From: Anaerolineae bacterium
GTDB taxonomy: Bacteria > Chloroflexota > Anaerolineae > B4-G1 > SLSP01
Reading direction: 5' to 3'
DNA: 14,032 nucleotides
NCBI GenBank assembly: GCA_018055515.1
Contig: JAGPHL010000052.1
Coordinates: 1-14,032 of the forward strand
Numbering within the stretch: the first letter of the stretch is position 1; each line of letters starts with the position of its first letter. Positions 13,516-14,032 of this stretch are shown piece by piece. The notes beneath the pieces were generated by a model, which searched no databases, was not told the origin of the DNA, and saw only the letters and a program-made list of their open reading frames with translations. The translations under genes were made by a program, and so were the position numbers.

Positions 13516-14015
13516 TCACTTGAAGCAGGTCTCCACTTCCCAGCGCACCGCCAGGATGTAGGCCCGCGCTTGCGCCGTCAGTTCCATCACCGCACGAACT
13601 TGAGACGTTCCTCTGGATCATGACAGGTCATGAGTACCAGGGTGGGTCCCAACTCGCGCACCCAGGTCGGGACGAGATGCGCATACAACTTCTGCTCGTC
13701 ATTGGCAGAGGGCCAGCTGACTTCCACTTCGGCCTGGACTGGCTCTACCATCCGCTCACAGAAGTAGCTCCCCCAGAGGTAGGCGAGGGCGGTCGTAGAC
13801 CAGCGCCACTGGTTCAGAAACCGGGACACCCCCGAAAGGCTCACCGATTCGCCGATCATGCGCCGTAAGCCAGTGAGGGTTTTGCGTTCCTCGCATTCGA
13901 CGAGGCCCAGGAGCACGATCACGAAGCACCGCCATTGGCGTCAGCTGAAGCAGGGACAGAAATACTCTGCAAACTGGCGTAACTGCTCAGATAGGCATAC
14001 AATTGGCTTGGGCAT
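13516..14015 (-). pseudogene. Decayed DDE transposase, IS701-like
   Basis: On the minus strand, ATG at 14015 (preceded by GGAGGTGAG at 14027-14019) starts MPKPIVCLSEQLRQF, which looks like the N-terminus of IS701-type DDE transposases. Codon 25 is a TGA (13943-13941), after which the same frame continues as RQWRCFVIVLLGLVECEERK to 13587. Shift to the -1 frame at about 13590 and it continues as MELTAQARAYILAVRWEVETCFK, a typical C-terminal RW-x-E-x3-F transposase motif, before a stop at 13516. The total is far shorter than the usual 400 or so residues. The middle that should hold the catalytic Asp residues seems deleted near the segment VQAEVEVSW, so the gene is inactive. Fragments may extend to about 13440. 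The terminal inverted repeats are not visible. Confidence 0.72.
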
Positions 14016-14032
14016 GGTCTCACCTCCGATAG

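Noticed and set aside
11744..13621. Long minus-strand frame opposite glmS
   Set aside because: It is antisense to an unmistakable glmS and is His/Arg/Gln-rich; its length only reflects high GC content.
1..14032. tRNA or rRNA genes
   Set aside because: No cloverleaf or conserved rRNA segment was seen by eye on either strand.

Overview
This is a GC-rich bacterial window of about 14 kb. It holds ten protein-coding genes, one decayed transposase, and several unusual short-period repeats in the gaps between genes. The most likely source is Chloroflexota (Anaerolineae-like). This is an inference from the high GC content, the Thr/Pro/Ala-rich lipoprotein linker, the mix of gene families and the repeat-rich gaps; there is no rRNA or taxonomic marker to confirm it.

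Layout. A divergent glycerol-3-phosphate acyltransferase (plsY) is read rightwards from the left edge and runs tail-to-tail into a small four-helix membrane protein on the minus strand. A small helical protein of unknown function starts close by in the opposite direction. From 1573 to 7987 all genes lie on the minus strand. In transcription order they are: a single-pass membrane protein with a beta-rich exterior, a methyltransferase with a C-terminal zinc ribbon (ATGA overlap), a cation diffusion facilitator, a multi-pass membrane protein with its own near-leaderless promoter, a membrane-anchored methyltransferase with an RlmA-type zinc finger (1-nt gap), and the RNA-binding factor Tex. A 499-bp divergent gap follows, holding repeats, palindromes and a promoter. 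On the plus strand come a PDZ/radical-SAM/DUF512 protein, an ABC-type solute-binding lipoprotein, and glmS (glucosamine-6-phosphate synthase). The right edge is a transposase remnant with a premature stop, an apparent internal deletion and a frame shift.

How the genes work together. Most are housekeeping or envelope functions: phospholipid synthesis (PlsY), amino-sugar supply for the wall (GlmS), solute capture, metal efflux and RNA metabolism (Tex). They do not form one obvious pathway. The solute-binding protein has no permease or ATPase beside it, so it is an orphan here.

The most interesting signal is not in the genes. Four genes carry short-period degenerate arrays (7-8 nt units, plus a CTGA-rich element) directly 5' of their Shine-Dalgarno sites. 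Two unrelated genes share a leader of about 60 nt (56 identical of 60 aligned positions). Its last 15 nt or so, close to TATTTTCGAAGGAGG, also precede plsY and glmS. This looks like a dispersed, modular 5'-leader element whose function is unknown.
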